A stretch of 7,375 nucleotides of DNA from Cyanobacteria bacterium UBA9579 (GTDB lineage: Bacteria; Cyanobacteriota; Vampirovibrionia; Gastranaerophilales; UBA9579): assembly GCA_003499585.1 (NCBI GenBank), contig DNSU01000173.1, positions 704-8,078 of the forward strand, in the 5' to 3' direction. This document shows positions 6,453 through 7,375 of the stretch, piece after piece. Under the pieces are notes generated by a model. The model was not told where the DNA came from. It was given only the letters and a program-made list of their open reading frames with translations, and did not search any database. Both the position numbers and the translations under genes were made by a program. Positions within the stretch are counted from its first letter, which is position 1; each line of letters starts with the position of its first letter.

Positions 6453-7375
6453 TTACTTGCAATAAACTTTCTCAAAAGCTTTTCGGGCTTCTTCTCTGTC
6501 ATCAAAATGAATGGTTTCATTTTTCAGGATTTGATAATCCTCATGCCCTTTACCTGCAAGAACTATGACATCATTTTTATTAGCATTTTTCACAGCAAGC
6601 TCAATTGCAGACCTTCTGTCTATTTCCACCTGTATTTTATCAGAATTTAAAGATTTAATACCTGTTAACATATCAGTAATAATCTGTTGTGGATCTTCTG
6701 AGCGCGGATTGTCGGATGTTATTACCACTAAATCGGAAATTGCCTCAGCGATATTAGCCATTTTAGGGCGTTTTGTAGCATCTCTATCTCCACCACATCC
6801 AACCACACAGACTAATTTTCCATTAGGCGGAACTACCTGCCGTGCTGCATTTAGCACATTAGACAGCCCATCAGGGGTATGTGCATAATCAACTATAATT
6901 AGCGGTTCTCTGATAACAACTTCAAACCTGCCTGCAACACTTTTTGTAGATTCGAGAGCTTTTATACAAATATCAAAATCTATATTTTCTCCTATGCCAA
7001 CAGCAAGAGCAGCAAGGGCATTATATACACTGAATCGTCCTGCCATTTGCAAGTTAACGGTTTTATTCCCTACAGGAGTTATACAGTCAAACTTTGAACC
7101 ATAAACAGAGTATTCTATATTTTTAGCCATAATATCAGCTTTATTTTGGAGCCCGTAAGTTAAAATTCTTACTCCCTCAGGGATTGTCTGTATAAACCTT
7201 TCTGAACTGCCATCATCTTTATTAATTACAGCATATTTATTATCTTTTTTATCATTTTTTAGAGAAGTAAAGAGCTTATTCTTAGCTTTAAAATAGTTAT
7301 CCATAGTAATGTGATAATCAAGATGATCCTGTGTAAGGTTAGTTAAGGCTGCTGCATCAAATAAACAACCGCCTA
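6453..7375 (-). CDS. murE: UDP-N-acetylmuramoyl-tripeptide synthetase MurE, meso-DAP type (5' truncated)
   Basis: Cytosolic Mur ligase that adds the third stem-peptide residue to UDP-MurNAc-L-Ala-D-Glu during peptidoglycan synthesis. The frame runs off the right edge: before the internal ATG at 7302-7304 the translation continues as ALTNLTQDHLDYH, a core MurE motif, so about 306 residues are present and the N-terminal domain with the ATP-binding GKT loop is missing. Numbered from the internal Met, visible motifs are MAGRFSVYNALAAL (87-100), GRFE (125-128), VDYAHTPDGL (138-147), the GGDRDATKRPKM loop (171-182), DNPRSEDP (198-205) and LAGKGHEDYQ (249-258). DNPR is the signature for meso-diaminopimelate; Lys-type MurE enzymes differ there. 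The gene converges on yjbQ and ends at TAA (6455-6453). Its promoter is off-window; murF or mraY may lie next to it, but this cannot be seen. Confidence 0.96.
   Translation of the reverse strand, partial: GGCLFDAAALTNLTQDHLDYHITMDNYFKAKNKLFTSLKNDKKDNKYAVINKDDGSSERFIQTIPEGVRILTYGLQNKADIMAKNIEYSVYGSKFDCITPVGNKTVNLQMAGRFSVYNALAALAVGIGENIDFDICIKALESTKSVAGRFEVVIREPLIIVDYAHTPDGLSNVLNAARQVVPPNGKLVCVVGCGGDRDATKRPKMANIAEAISDLVVITSDNPRSEDPQQIITDMLTGIKSLNSDKIQVEIDRRSAIELAVKNANKNDVIVLAGKGHEDYQILKNETIHFDDREEARKAFEKVYCK

Noticed and set aside
6565..6888. 107-codon open frame on the plus strand within murE
   Set aside because: It is antisense to conserved MurE motifs and resembles no protein family; a shadow frame.

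Overview
This is an AT-rich chromosomal stretch carrying housekeeping genes. No insertion sequence, CRISPR array, tRNA, rRNA or phage-type gene is visible. A TatC with cyanobacteria-like sequence blocks (FLQ..P.E.F..SL.VA, FAYYALIP), a MurE with the DNPR signature of meso-diaminopimelate-type peptidoglycan, and very AT-rich spacers suggest a diderm-type bacterium. A non-photosynthetic relative of Cyanobacteria (the Melainabacteria/Vampirovibrionia, for example gut Gastranaerophilales) is my best guess. That placement is an inference from protein flavour and base composition only.

Layout: (1) Positions 1-516 hold the C-terminal ATP-binding half of a sensor histidine kinase cut by the left edge. 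(2) Positions 517-1054 hold no convincing protein gene, but contain signals: a possible promoter, a hairpin, a clear Rho-independent terminator at 850-872 that does not directly follow any gene, and a perfect 8+6+8 dyad that resembles an FNR/CRP-family box. (3) Positions 1044-1126 form a leader region: a hairpin with a U-run whose loop holds the start codon of a 23-codon open frame ending two bases before pepA. (4) Positions 1129-5910 are a tight same-strand cluster: leucyl aminopeptidase (pepA), long-form Xaa-Pro aminopeptidase (pepP, TTG start), a SPOUT/TrmH-family RNA 2'-O-methyltransferase, and a divergent TatC. The gaps are 14 bp, 0 bp and a 41-bp overlap, so these are probably cotranscribed. 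(5) A YjbQ/UPF0047 protein follows at 5986-6381 with its own strong ribosome binding site. (6) On the minus strand, murE converges on it from the right edge and is cut at its N-terminus.

How the genes fit together: PepA and PepP have complementary specificity (general N-terminal residues versus X-Pro bonds), so one transcript would supply a peptide-recycling pair. The methyltransferase (ribosomal or transfer RNA) and TatC (folded-protein export) have no obvious biochemical link and look like ordinary operon neighbours. I see no previously undescribed multi-gene system. The points most worth a second look are the pepA leader, the dyad, the orphan terminator with the unassigned region before it, and the TatC that lacks the usual N-terminal HLxELRxR motif.
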